Positions 34,713 to 42,525 are shown, counted from the stretch's first letter. The stretch: 64,000 nucleotides of DNA from Eubacterium sp. (GCA_017446095.1 JAFSRN010000012.1:38785-102784), one strand, 5' to 3'. Translations and numbers: made by a program. The notes: generated by a model from the sequence alone, not told the origin.

Positions 34713-36470
34713 TTATGAATTTGCCGTACTCGGAAACTGCGACTTGTACAGCTCGGTGTAAAATCCGCCCTGCTTAAGCAGCTCGCTGTGGCTGCCCTGC
34801 TCGATTATGTCGCCGTCCTTCATCACAAGGATAATATCCGCTTCCCTTACGGTTGCAAGGCGGTGCGCAACGATAAACGTGGTTCTGCCCTTCATCAGCG
34901 CGGCAAACGCCTTTTGTATTCTGATTTCCGTGCGTGTGTCGATAGACGAGGTTGCCTCGTCAAGTATGAGCATAGGCGGCTTGCAAAGCATCAGTCGCGT
35001 AATGCACAAAAGCTGCTTCTGCCCCTGCGAGAGCGAGCCGCCGTCCTCGCCGAGCACTGTGTCGTAACCGTCGGGAAGTCTGCGAATAAACGAGTGCGAA
35101 TGCGCCTTCTTCGCCGCTGCAATCATCTCGTCGTCAGTCGCTTCGGGCGCACCGAGTTTAAGGTTGTCGCGGATAGTGCCTGTCTTAAGCCAGGTATCCT
35201 GCAAAACCATACCGTAATTCTCACGCAGGGATTTGCGCGTTACGCCGTTGTAGTCGTTGCCGTCAATCAAAATTGTACCGCTCTGCGGGTCATAAAAACG
35301 CATAAGCAGGTTAATAAGCGTTGTCTTGCCGCAGCCCGTAGGACCAACGATTGCAACGTGCTGACCTGCCCTGACGGTGAGGTTAAAGTTTTCTATAAGA
35401 TGTTGATTTGCCGTATACGAAAAGTCGATGTTCTTGAGTTCGAGCGCGCCGTCCGCCTCGGTGAGTTCTTTAGCGTCTGCGCTGTCGCGCGGCACCTCAT
35501 CCTCTTCAAGCAGCTCAAACAGTCTGCCTGCACAGGCAATGGCGTTTTGTAGCTCGGTGATAACGCCACTTATCTCGTTAAACGGCTTTGTGTACTGGTT
35601 TGCGTAGGCGAGGAAGCTTGCAAGCACGCCGACTGTGATTGCGCTCTGGTCTGTTTTAACAGCAAGCATTGCGCCGAAAAATGCAACCGCCGCGTACACA
35701 AGCGCGTTTACAAAGCGCGTGCCGGGGTTTGTGATGGACGAGAAGAACACCGCACGCAGCGAATACTTTTCAAGCCGTGCGTTAATTTCGTCAAACGTCT
35801 GCATATTCTCGTCGCCGTGGCTGTACGCCGTTACGGTTTTCTGCGCGCCTATCATCTCGTCAACAAAGGCGGTCTGCTCGCCGCGCGTTTCGCTCTGCAG
35901 TTTGAACATTGTGTAGGTTTTCTTCGCGATAAAGCTTGCCAGCAGGAAGGACAGCGGCGTGAGCACCACAACCACAATCGTAATCCACACGTTGATGTAA
36001 AGCATAAACGCGAGCGTGCCGACAATCGTTACAACGCCTGTAAAAAACTGCGTAAAGCCCATAAGTAAGCCGTCGGCAAACTGGTCAACGTCCGCAATCA
36101 CGCGGGAAACCACGTCGCCCGTCGGGTGCGAATCGATGTAAGAAATCGGCAGTTTTTCAATTTTTGCAAACGCCTTGCGGCGCATATCGCGCACCACGTT
36201 AAACGTAATTTTGTTGTTGCACGAATTCATCACCCACTGCGACGCGGCGCACACAGCGATAATAACAAATATTTTGATAAGCACCGCGATTACGCCGCCG
36301 AAGTCAACGTCGCCCCTGCCGATAATAAGGTCGATGCCCTTACCGATAAGGATAGGCACGTACAGCGCGCCGAGCGAGCTTACGAGCGCAAACAGCACCG
36401 AAGCCGCAATGAACAGCTTGTATTTTGAAACGTAGGAGAGTACTTTTTTGATAATGACTTTATTCTTCAT
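34713..36470 (-). CDS. ABC exporter half-transporter, subunit 2
   Basis: 585 residues, a fused membrane domain (six helices) and ATPase. Walker A GPTGCGKTT, Q-loop MVLQDTWLKTGTI, signature LSQGQKQ and Walker B LILDEATSS are present; the signature differs from the canonical LSGGQ. Paired with the next gene upstream, stop to start sharing one base, as in heterodimeric exporters of the BmrCD/TM287-288 type. Probably exports drugs, lipids or peptides; substrate unknown. Confidence 0.92.
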   Translation of the reverse strand: MKNKVIIKKVLSYVSKYKLFIAASVLFALVSSLGALYVPILIGKGIDLIIGRGDVDFGGVIAVLIKIFVIIAVCAASQWVMNSCNNKITFNVVRDMRRKAFAKIEKLPISYIDSHPTGDVVSRVIADVDQFADGLLMGFTQFFTGVVTIVGTLAFMLYINVWITIVVVVLTPLSFLLASFIAKKTYTMFKLQSETRGEQTAFVDEMIGAQKTVTAYSHGDENMQTFDEINARLEKYSLRAVFFSSITNPGTRFVNALVYAAVAFFGAMLAVKTDQSAITVGVLASFLAYANQYTKPFNEISGVITELQNAIACAGRLFELLEEDEVPRDSADAKELTEADGALELKNIDFSYTANQHLIENFNLTVRAGQHVAIVGPTGCGKTTLINLLMRFYDPQSGTILIDGNDYNGVTRKSLRENYGMVLQDTWLKTGTIRDNLKLGAPEATDDEMIAAAKKAHSHSFIRRLPDGYDTVLGEDGGSLSQGQKQLLCITRLMLCKPPMLILDEATSSIDTRTEIRIQKAFAALMKGRTTFIVAHRLATVREADIILVMKDGDIIEQGSHSELLKQGGFYTELYKSQFPSTANS

Positions 36471-38281
36471 TATACGCCCTCCTTGTCATTTGGGACGTCG
36501 AGGACGCCGTCCCCTACGGTGTTCTTCGGGACGTCGAGGACGCCGTCCCCTACATATTTATCCGCATCGTCAAACTGCGAGGAATAAATCTCGCGGTAAA
36601 CGTCGCACGATTTAAGCAGCTCGTCGCTTGTGCCCATACCAACGCACTTGCCGTCGTCAAGCACAATAATCTTGTCCGCCGTCAGAATAGATGAGCAGCG
36701 CTGCGACACAATGAACAGAGTCGGCTTGTAATCGAGCGCAAGAATAGCCTCGCGCATAGCGCGTTCCGTTGCAAAGTCAAGGGCAGACGCGCTGTCATCA
36801 AGCACAATGATTTCGGGCTTGCCGACTACTGCGCGCGCAACGGAAAGCCGCTGCTTCTGTCCGCCGGACAGATTGCCGCCGCCGTGTTCAATCACGGTGT
36901 CAAGCCCCTCTTTTTCATACACAGTATCGTAAATCTGCGCGGTGCGAAGCGCAGAGTCAATCTCCTCGTCCGTGGCATTTTTCTTGCCCCATCTGATGTT
37001 ATCGCGCACGGTGCCGCTGAACAGCACAGCCTTTTGCATAACAAAGCCGATTTTGCGCTGCAGTTCCTCCGTGGTGTAGGATGCAACGTCCCTGCCGTCC
37101 ACGGTGACAGTGCCTTTTGTAGCGTCGTAAAAGTGCGCAATCAGGCTGACGAGCGAAGTCTTGCCGCTGCCTGTTGAGCCGATAATTCCGATAACCTCGC
37201 CGCTGTCCGCGGTGAAGCTGATATCCGTAAGGCTCTCCTCACCTGCGCCCTGATAAGTGAGCGAAACGCCGTCAAATTCAACAGCGTGGTTGTTATGTTT
37301 TGACTTATCCTCGCTTGTCAGCAGGGTGCTGTCAACATCCAGCACATCGGCAATGCGCGAAGCGGAAGCAAAGCCCTTGTTAACAGTAACAATCAGGTTT
37401 GCAAACTTTACAAGTTCAACAAGAATCTGGCTCATATAGTTGTACAGCGCAACAATCTGCCCCTGCGTGAGCCTGCCACTGTTAACCTCAACCGCGCCGT
37501 AGCGGATAAGGATGATAATACCGAGGTTGACAATCACAAACGTCAGCGGATTCATCAGCGCGGAAATTCTGCCCGCCACGCGCTGCAAGTGTGCAAGGTA
37601 GTTATTCTTTTCGTTGAACTCGTTGTACTCTTTGCGCTCGCTTGTAAACGCGCGGATAACGCGTGCGCCGTTCAGGTTTTCACGCGTCATAAGGGTAACC
37701 TCGTCAAGCGTTGCCTGAACGTGCTTGTACTGCGGAATAGTGATTTTCATAATCGCGATAACGACTGCAAAAAGCGCCACGATAACGGCAAGGAAAATAA
37801 GCCCTGCCTTGACGTCGATGAGCATTGCCATAACGAACGCGCCTGCCACTATAAACGGCGAACGCAGAAAAAGGCGCAGCACCATATTAACCCCGCTCTG
37901 CGCCTGGTTGACGTCGTTTGTCATACGCGTGATGAGCGTGGCAGTACCCACCTTATCAATTTCGTTAAACGAAAACTTTTGAATTTTATCAAACAGCGCG
38001 TGGCGGACTTTTGTTGCAAAGCCCGTTGCCGCCCGTGCTGCAAAATACTGCGCGCTGATTGCCGCAACCATACCCACAAGGGCAAGCAGCACCAGCACCG
38101 CAGAGCGCGAATACACAACGCCCATGTTGCCTGCTTTGATGCCCTTGTCGATAATCGCCGCAACCACAAGCGGAACTATCAGCTCAAAGCACGCTTCGAG
38201 CATCTTGAACAGCGGCGCAAGCACGCATTGGAGTTTGTATTCTTTTAAGTAAATAAGTAACATTTTCATTTCAATATACAT
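36470..38281 (-). CDS. ABC exporter half-transporter, subunit 1, with a repeat-derived tail
   Basis: 603 residues; GGAGG lies 5 bases before the ATG at 38281. Six membrane helices, then Walker A GSTGSGKTS, signature LSGGQKQR, Walker B IIVLDDSASALD with Asp instead of the catalytic Glu. In heterodimeric exporters one half has this degenerate site. The last 28 residues are not part of the family: VGDGVLDVP occurs twice, encoded by two in-frame copies of the family A repeat at 36492-36553. The normal end is near SSQFDDAD. Confidence 0.92.
   Translation of the reverse strand: MYIEMKMLLIYLKEYKLQCVLAPLFKMLEACFELIVPLVVAAIIDKGIKAGNMGVVYSRSAVLVLLALVGMVAAISAQYFAARAATGFATKVRHALFDKIQKFSFNEIDKVGTATLITRMTNDVNQAQSGVNMVLRLFLRSPFIVAGAFVMAMLIDVKAGLIFLAVIVALFAVVIAIMKITIPQYKHVQATLDEVTLMTRENLNGARVIRAFTSERKEYNEFNEKNNYLAHLQRVAGRISALMNPLTFVIVNLGIIILIRYGAVEVNSGRLTQGQIVALYNYMSQILVELVKFANLIVTVNKGFASASRIADVLDVDSTLLTSEDKSKHNNHAVEFDGVSLTYQGAGEESLTDISFTADSGEVIGIIGSTGSGKTSLVSLIAHFYDATKGTVTVDGRDVASYTTEELQRKIGFVMQKAVLFSGTVRDNIRWGKKNATDEEIDSALRTAQIYDTVYEKEGLDTVIEHGGGNLSGGQKQRLSVARAVVGKPEIIVLDDSASALDFATERAMREAILALDYKPTLFIVSQRCSSILTADKIIVLDDGKCVGMGTSDELLKSCDVYREIYSSQFDDADKYVGDGVLDVPKNTVGDGVLDVPNDKEGV
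36492..36553. repeat. Two family A repeat copies inside the 3' end of an ABC transporter gene
   Basis: The 26-base unit GGGACGTCGAGGACGCCGTC followed by CCCTAC occurs at 36492-36517 and 36528-36553. Copies are 36 bases (12 codons) apart, so both are read in the same frame and give the same nonapeptide. A near-identical unit is intergenic at 41358-41383. Confidence 0.85.
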
Positions 38282-38283
38282 AT

Positions 38284-38405
38284 TTGCCTCCCTTGTGTAA
38301 AGGGAGGTGGGCGCGAGTTAACGAGTGCTCGGAGGGATTGTACCAACCCTTGTAGGGGTCGGCGTCCCCGACGACCCGCTGGCGGATTGGGAAATCCGCC
38401 CCTAC
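38284..38405. repeat. Composite repeat between cysK and the ABC exporter
   Basis: A MITE-like part, CCTCCCTTGTGTAAAGGGAGG then a segment ending GCTCGGAGGGATTG (38286-38340), is followed by two family A hairpins: GTAGGGGTCGGCGTCCCCGACGACCC (about 38352-38378) and GGCGGATTGGGAAATCCGCC with CCTAC (about 38382-38405). The exporter ribosome site GGAGG lies at the edge of this block, so expression may depend on repeat DNA. No promoter is seen. Confidence 0.65.
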
Positions 38406-38408
38406 AAA

Positions 38409-39338
38409 TTAATCGTCAAACAACACTGTGCTGAAATACCTTTCGCCCGTGTCGGGAAGGACGGTTACAACCGTTTTGCCCTTGCCGAGCCTGCGTGCCA
38501 GACGGATTGCCGCAGCCACGTTTGAGCCGCTTGAAATACCGCACATAATGCCCTCCTCACTTGCAAGGCGGCGCGCGGTTTCAATAGCCTCGCTGTCCGA
38601 AATAACGCAGATATGGTCGTAGATATTCGTGTTCAGGTTTTCGGGAATCAGACCGTCGCCGATACCCATCTGCAGGTGCGTGCCAACCGAGCCGCCGCTT
38701 AAAATAGCAGCGTTTGACGGCTCAACTGCCCAGATTTTAATAGCAGGGTTCTGCCTTTTAAGCACCTCGCCTATGCCGCTGATTGTGCCGCCCGTGCCAA
38801 CGCCGCTGCAAAAGCCGTCAATCTCACCGTTGACCTGCTCTAAAATTTCGGTAGCGGTGTAGTAGATGTGCGCCTTCGGGTTATCGGGATTGTCGAACTG
38901 CGACGGAATAAACACGTTTTCGTCCTCTTTCGCCATACGCAGAGAGGTCTGTATGCACTCCTCAATGCACGCGCCGATATCGCCGTCGTCGTGAATCAGA
39001 ATAACCTCCGCGCCGTAGTTCTTAATGAGCTTGCGGCGTTCTTCGGACACGGAATCGGGCATAATAATTTTAACCTTATAGCCCATAACCGCACCCACAA
39101 GCGCAATGCCTATGCCCTGGTTGCCGCTTGTCGGCTCAACGATAATCGAATTCTCGTTAATCTTGCCGTGCTTTGCAGCCTGCTTGAGCATATTGTAAGC
39201 CGTGCGCGTTTTAATCGAGCCGCCGATGTTAACACCCTCGTACTTAACAAGAATCTCCGCATCGTCGGGGCCCGTCATTTTATTCAGCCTTATCATCGGC
39301 GTGTGGCCGATAGCGTCAAGAATTGTATTGCAAATCAT
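38409..39338 (-). CDS. cysK: Cysteine synthase A
   Basis: 309 residues. The PLP lysine lies in GVNIGGSIKTRTAYNML, followed by IVEPTSGNQGIGIALVGAVMGYK and GVGTGGTISGIGEVLK, all canonical for O-acetylserine sulfhydrylase. It makes cysteine from O-acetylserine and sulfide. The core motif reads GGSIKTR where GSxKDR is usual, which suggests possible variation in substrate, e.g. O-phosphoserine or another acceptor. Own promoter at 39371-39399 with a palindrome between it and the gene. Confidence 0.92.
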   Translation of the reverse strand: MICNTILDAIGHTPMIRLNKMTGPDDAEILVKYEGVNIGGSIKTRTAYNMLKQAAKHGKINENSIIVEPTSGNQGIGIALVGAVMGYKVKIIMPDSVSEERRKLIKNYGAEVILIHDDGDIGACIEECIQTSLRMAKEDENVFIPSQFDNPDNPKAHIYYTATEILEQVNGEIDGFCSGVGTGGTISGIGEVLKRQNPAIKIWAVEPSNAAILSGGSVGTHLQMGIGDGLIPENLNTNIYDHICVISDSEAIETARRLASEEGIMCGISSGSNVAAAIRLARRLGKGKTVVTVLPDTGERYFSTVLFDD

Positions 39339-39355
39339 AGCGTTACCTCGCTTAT

Positions 39356-39369
39356 TATTAGTGCTAATA
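39356..39369. promoter_or_regulatory. Palindrome between the cysK promoter and start
   Basis: TATTAG TG CTAATA, two perfect 6-base arms, at the expected transcription start region of cysK. The plus-strand 10-mer GTGCTAATAT (39361-39370) is identical to part of the his-operon palindrome (12820-12829). Candidate operator; regulator unknown. Confidence 0.5.
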
Positions 39370-39370
39370 T

Positions 39371-39399
39371 ATTATATATATTTAGGGCGAAGTTGTCAA
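39371..39399 (-). promoter_or_regulatory. cysK promoter
   Basis: On the minus strand -35 TTGACA (39394-39399), 17-base spacer, -10 TATAAT (39371-39376); GCGAGG ribosome site before the ATG. Confidence 0.8.
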
Positions 39400-39412
39400 A
39401 CTTTATTTGAAT

Positions 39413-39505
39413 TATGAATTATGAATAATAAATGATGAATTGAGGTTACTCGGCTTTGCCTCAAACAATAAACGGGTCGTCAAGGATGCCGACCCCTACT
39501 TGAGC
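39413..39505. repeat. Composite repeat upstream of cysK
   Basis: Heptad-type AT repeats (AATTATGAATTATGAATAATAAATGATGAATTGA, 39411-39443, a family B end), then module GGTTACTCGGCTTTGCCTC AAACAATAA (39444-39471), then a family A hairpin ACGGGTCGTC..GCCGACCCCTAC (39472-39499). The order module then hairpin recurs at 40100, 41330, 53991 and 56964. Confidence 0.7.
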
Positions 39506-39540
39506 CTTGAGCCTAATATTCATTCATAATTGCGTCAATC

Positions 39541-39595
39541 ATTTATCGTGTTACGATAAATATTTATTGACTTTTTGCAAACGGTGTGGTATATT
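39541..39595 (+). promoter_or_regulatory. DUF2975 gene promoter with a perfect palindrome upstream of -35
   Basis: A 21-base inverted repeat ATTTATCGT GTT ACGATAAAT (39541-39561) with perfect 9-base arms lies 5 bases upstream of -35 TTGACT (39567-39572); 17-base spacer; -10 TATATT (39590-39595). The position fits an activator or a repressor. The downstream HTH gene is the obvious candidate regulator (inference). Confidence 0.65.
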
Positions 39596-39622
39596 GTAGT
39601 CAGATGAAACGGAGGGTTTACT

Positions 39623-40093
39623 ATGACTAAAAAGACAATCGGCATACTGATTAAGACGGCAATCGTGCTGCTCGGCATTGCAGGCTTTATATGCTGCGTG
39701 CTTATGCCAAGGATACTCGACTATATCCTGCCCGGCTTCAGCCCGATAACGCACAATATGTGGCTGTACTCGCTTTATGTATGCGCTGCGCCGTGCTTTG
39801 CCGCGCTCTTCCCTGCGTGGAAAATCGCAGGCAACGTGCAGAATAACAAGTCGTTTTGCAAGGAAAATGCAGTTCATTCAAGGGTACTCGGCACGCTTAT
39901 GGCGATAAACACGGCGCTTGTACTTGTTACGGACACGCTGCTGTTTGTACTCGGCAGGTCGTTCCTCGCGCTGTTCATTTCATTCTCGCTGATAATTGCG
40001 ATATTCCTTGCGGTGAGCATTTGTGCTTTTGCGCTGTCGTCGCTGCTTGACAATGCTGCGGTGCTGCAGGACCAGAGCGACTATACAATTTAG
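39623..40093 (+). CDS. DUF2975 membrane protein
   Basis: 156 residues with four membrane segments (about 8-30, 45-65, 90-112, 118-140). DUF2975 proteins are normally encoded right before a short Cro/C1-type HTH protein of the YozG type, as here. GGAGGG lies 7 bases before the ATG. Function unknown; the pair is thought of as a membrane partner with a DNA-binding protein. A repeat insertion of about 170 bases now separates the two. Confidence 0.83.
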   Translation: MTKKTIGILIKTAIVLLGIAGFICCVLMPRILDYILPGFSPITHNMWLYSLYVCAAPCFAALFPAWKIAGNVQNNKSFCKENAVHSRVLGTLMAINTALVLVTDTLLFVLGRSFLALFISFSLIIAIFLAVSICAFALSSLLDNAAVLQDQSDYTI

Positions 40094-40099
40094 AATTTA

Positions 40100-40153
40100 G
40101 GTTTACTCGCTACGCTCAAACAATAAAGGAGCGATGTGGTCATCGCTCCCTAC
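40100..40153. repeat. Composite repeat between the DUF2975 and HTH genes
   Basis: Module GTTTACTCGCTACGCTCAAACAATAA (40101-40126) then hairpin GGAGCGATG TGGT CATCGCTCC and CTAC (40128-40153). Downstream to 40264 there are short palindromic runs (GCAAAGCAAAATGC) and no gene. Confidence 0.75.
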
Positions 40154-40264
40154 AAATCAAAAAGCAGCGAAGCGAAATTTTGATTTGAGGAGGAGAAACA
40201 TATGTAGTGATAGTTAGTATTTTGCAAAGCAAAATGCTTTTATCACGAATTATGTTTGGACGAT

Positions 40265-40477
40265 ATGGAAGACAATAGAATTGTATTTAACATCGACGTA
40301 ATGCTTGCGAAACGCAAGATGAGCGTTACAGAGCTCAGCGAAAAGGTCGGCATTACGATGGCTAACATATCAATACTGAAAAACGGCAAGGCAAAGGCGC
40401 TTAAGGTTTCAACGCTTGCAAAGCTGTGCGACGCGCTTGACTGCCAGCCGGGTGATATACTGGAATTCAAAAAGTAG
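40265..40477 (+). CDS. Short XRE-type HTH regulator (YozG-like)
   Basis: 70 residues from the ATG at 40265; the open frame extends three codons upstream to a TTG. The HTH is the Cro/C1 pattern: VMLAKRKMSVTELSEKVGITMANISILKNGKAKALKVSTLAKLCDALDCQPGDILEF. It is the usual partner of DUF2975 genes. The last codons run into a family A repeat and the stop codon TAG is the TAG of GTAGGGG, so the insertion defines the C-terminus (FKK). Confidence 0.88.
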   Translation: MEDNRIVFNIDVMLAKRKMSVTELSEKVGITMANISILKNGKAKALKVSTLAKLCDALDCQPGDILEFKK

Positions 40478-40497
40478 GGGCGATTCACGAATCGCCT
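40474..40497. repeat. Family A hairpin providing the HTH gene stop codon
   Basis: GTAGGGGCGATTC AC GAATCGCC; the stem is a 9-bp perfect hairpin. The TAG at 40475-40477 is the stop of the HTH gene. The YdcF ribosome site follows at 40505-40510. Confidence 0.8.
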
Positions 40498-40514
40498 TCA
40501 TAGCAGGAGTAATT

Positions 40515-41321
40515 ATGAAAAACACATTGCAAAAAAGGAGTTTACCTATGCTCGTTTTACAGATACTTATTGTACTTATCGGACTGTACATAATCCGCAT
40601 TTATCTGCCGCCGCTTGTGTCGCTCGGCGAGCTCAACCTCGGCAACCTGTTCGGCTATATCGCAGGCGGCGCAATTGTGCTGTTCGGCGTGTTCCTTAAC
40701 GCACTAATTACATTTATCCGCGGTGAAATTGAGTGCAATCACAAAAAACAAATTATCATCGCGCTTGTTGTTATCTGCACGGTTGTTATTGCATTTCTCG
40801 CGGCGTTTTTCGGCACGCTCGGCAGTATTGTCAGCGCCTCGCACCAGACGGCGACAGACCAGACGACAGTTATAGTGCTCGGCTGCAGGATAAAGGGCGA
40901 CAACCCGTCAGGCTCACTGAAGGCGCGCTGCTCTGCCGCTGCAAGGTATCTTGAAGAAAATCCCGACGCGGTGGTTATCGCATCGGGCGGTCAGGGCAAG
41001 GACGAAAATCTGAGCGAGGGGCAGTGCATACACGACCTGCTTGTTGAAAAAGGCATTGACGACAGCCGCATTTTTATTGAGGATAAGTCGCACAGCACCG
41101 ACGAAAATATTGCAAATTCGCTTAAAATTATTGAGGACAACAATCTGTCAAAGGACGTTGCAATCGCCACAAGCGACTACCACGAAAAGCGTGCGTCAAT
41201 CATCTGCAAAAAGAACGGACTCACGGCATACTCAATCCCTGCAAACTCAACCAAATGGGCAAAACCAACGCAGTTCACGCGCGAGGTGTTCGGCGTGTGG
41301 GCGCAGGCAGTTAGCCGTTAG
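40515..41321 (+). CDS. YdcF/DUF218-family membrane protein
   Basis: 268 residues from the ATG at 40515 (AGGAGT 4 bases upstream). Three membrane segments near the N-terminus (LVLQILIVLIGLYIIRIYL, LFGYIAGGAIVLFGVFLNALITFI, IIIALVVICTVVIAFLAAFF), then the DUF218 domain: TTVIVLGCRIKGDNPSGSLKARCSAAARYLEENPDAVVIASGGQG and DENIANSLKIIE, ending in the YHEKRA motif. The family includes SanA/ElyC-type proteins linked to cell-envelope metabolism. The catalytic activity is not established. Encoded after the HTH gene with only a repeat between, so it may be co-transcribed. Confidence 0.88.
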   Translation: MKNTLQKRSLPMLVLQILIVLIGLYIIRIYLPPLVSLGELNLGNLFGYIAGGAIVLFGVFLNALITFIRGEIECNHKKQIIIALVVICTVVIAFLAAFFGTLGSIVSASHQTATDQTTVIVLGCRIKGDNPSGSLKARCSAAARYLEENPDAVVIASGGQGKDENLSEGQCIHDLLVEKGIDDSRIFIEDKSHSTDENIANSLKIIEDNNLSKDVAIATSDYHEKRASIICKKNGLTAYSIPANSTKWAKPTQFTREVFGVWAQAVSR

Positions 41322-41329
41322 CAGCCCGA

Positions 41330-41452
41330 GGTTACTCGCTGCGCTCGGACAATTTACGGGACGTCGGGGACGCCGTCCCCTACAAACGTAGGGACGAGCA
41401 TTGCTCGTCCGTAAAACCGTAGGGGCGATTCACGAATCGCCCGCATAAAAAA
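41330..41452. repeat. Composite repeat upstream of lipoprotein 1
   Basis: Module GAGGTTACTCGCTGCGCTCGGACAATTTA (41328-41355); hairpin GGGACGTCGGGGACGCCGTC..CCCTAC (41358-41383); hairpin GTAGGGACGAGCATTGCTCGTCC (41388-41410); hairpin GTAGGGGCGATTCACGAATCGCCC (41419-41442). Four units in tandem, each with a different stem. The last two, with the lipoprotein 5' end, are duplicated at 41939-42076. Confidence 0.85.
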
Positions 41453-41462
41453 GGAGATTGTT

Positions 41463-41873
41463 ATGAAAAAGATTTTATGTATCATATTGAGCTTGATAAC
41501 TGTATTCTCGCTTGCGGGTTGCAGTAATACGGGCGAAAACAGGATAAAGGATGTAAAAATTGATTACGGCGAAAGCGAACTGTTTTCGCAAAAGGACAGA
41601 GAGGCTGGCGTAGAGCTGATACTTGCCGAAATAAAGACTTGGAAAGGCGTTAAAACACTGCACAGCGTACGCTATGCCGGCGACAGCGATTCGCTCGAAG
41701 AAAAATGGTATGATGAACACGAAGAGGTTATGGTGTTTTACTCTGATTTTAAGACTGTCAAAAGTTCATCAAAAGCCGGTGCGTTTAACACCGATGCGGA
41801 ATACACTGACTGGAACTGGATTGTCGGCAAAAAGTCCGACGGTCAGTGGGAGCTGTTGACTTGGGGATATTAA
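41463..41873 (+). CDS. Lipoprotein 1, unknown function
   Basis: 136 residues. Signal peptide MKKILCIILSLITVFSLAGC with lipobox LAGC (Cys20), so an exported lipid-anchored protein. Mature part: acidic and basic mix (DVKIDYGESELFSQKDREAGVELILAEIKTWKG) ending WNWIVGKKSDGQWELLTWGY, which resembles small lipoproteins with a C-terminal beta-rich tail. AAGGAG lies 6 bases before the ATG. The first 20 residues and the DNA upstream are duplicated in the next lipoprotein gene. Confidence 0.85.
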   Translation: MKKILCIILSLITVFSLAGCSNTGENRIKDVKIDYGESELFSQKDREAGVELILAEIKTWKGVKTLHSVRYAGDSDSLEEKWYDEHEEVMVFYSDFKTVKSSSKAGAFNTDAEYTDWNWIVGKKSDGQWELLTWGY

Positions 41874-41881
41874 GCAAACAC

Positions 41882-41970
41882 GTAGGGGCGGATCTCCGTG
41901 CCCGCCCACGGAGCGTTGTGGTCATCGCTCCCTACAAACGTAGGGACGAGCATTGCTCGTCCGTAAAACC
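41882..41970. repeat. Family A hairpin array upstream of lipoprotein 2
   Basis: GTAGGGGCGGATCTCCGTGCCCGCC, then GGAGCG..CGCTCC with CTAC (to 41937), then GTAGGGACGAGCATTGCTCGTCC (41940-41962). Together with the copy below this forms a dense block of family A hairpins. No gene in 41874-42014. Confidence 0.75.
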
Positions 41971-42076
41971 GTAGGGGCGATTCACGAATCGCCCGCATAA
42001 AAAAGGAGATTATTATGAAAAAGATTTTATGTATCATATTGAGCTTGATAACTGTATTCTCGCTTGCGGGTTGCAG
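41940..42076 (+). repeat. Direct repeat of 41388-41524 (two hairpins plus signal-peptide coding DNA)
   Basis: From GTAGGGACGAGC through the ribosome site and the first 20 codons of the lipoprotein gene, the sequence equals the upstream copy with one visible difference (GATTGTT against GATTATT just before the ATG). After the lipobox Cys codon the two genes diverge completely. Confidence 0.9.
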
Positions 42077-42524
42077 GATTATTGACAGGAGCGATGAACA
42101 CAGGGATCACGAGGGTTATATTCAGTTTATCGTTGAGTTTAACACAGGACTTTTTGCCTATACAAACAGCGACTCCGATTTAGCGTATTCTCCGTCAAAT
42201 CCCAAGCTACAAAAGGAGTTCACCTACGGCAAAAATGGTGTAAAATTTTCCGCAGAATATGAGGAGGACAGAATTGTTTACACCGTTGTTAATCCAAGCG
42301 ACGACGGTATTGCAGAAGCAAAGACCTTTAACGATATATACGGAATATATTGGGATAGCTGGAGTTACTTTTGCGACAAAACCGATGTCGGTTCAGTTGA
42401 CTGGGAATCAGAGGGTGAAATACGTCAAATTGATATGCAAATCAGCGGTTTAACCTACACCGTTACGTTTTATCCGCGAGAGGATACACCGCAGATTATT
42501 TACGAAATAGCCGAAACATTATAA
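42015..42524 (+). CDS. Lipoprotein 2, unknown function
   Basis: 169 residues. The signal peptide is identical to that of lipoprotein 1 (20 of 20 residues), with lipobox LAGC. The mature part is unrelated to lipoprotein 1: GYIQFIVEFNTGLFAYTNSDSD, FSAEYEEDRIVYTVVNPSDDG, and a C-terminal ITVTFYP-like beta strand pattern. No family recognised. It shares the promoterless repeat-rich upstream block with lipoprotein 1, so both could be read from upstream. Confidence 0.85.
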   Translation: MKKILCIILSLITVFSLAGCRIIDRSDEHRDHEGYIQFIVEFNTGLFAYTNSDSDLAYSPSNPKLQKEFTYGKNGVKFSAEYEEDRIVYTVVNPSDDGIAEAKTFNDIYGIYWDSWSYFCDKTDVGSVDWESEGEIRQIDMQISGLTYTVTFYPREDTPQIIYEIAETL

Positions 42525-42525
42525 C

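Noticed and set aside
39339-39412. SAM or T-box riboswitch upstream of cysK
   Set aside because: The leader is short, about 30 bases after the -10, with only a small palindrome; nothing resembles a riboswitch aptamer.
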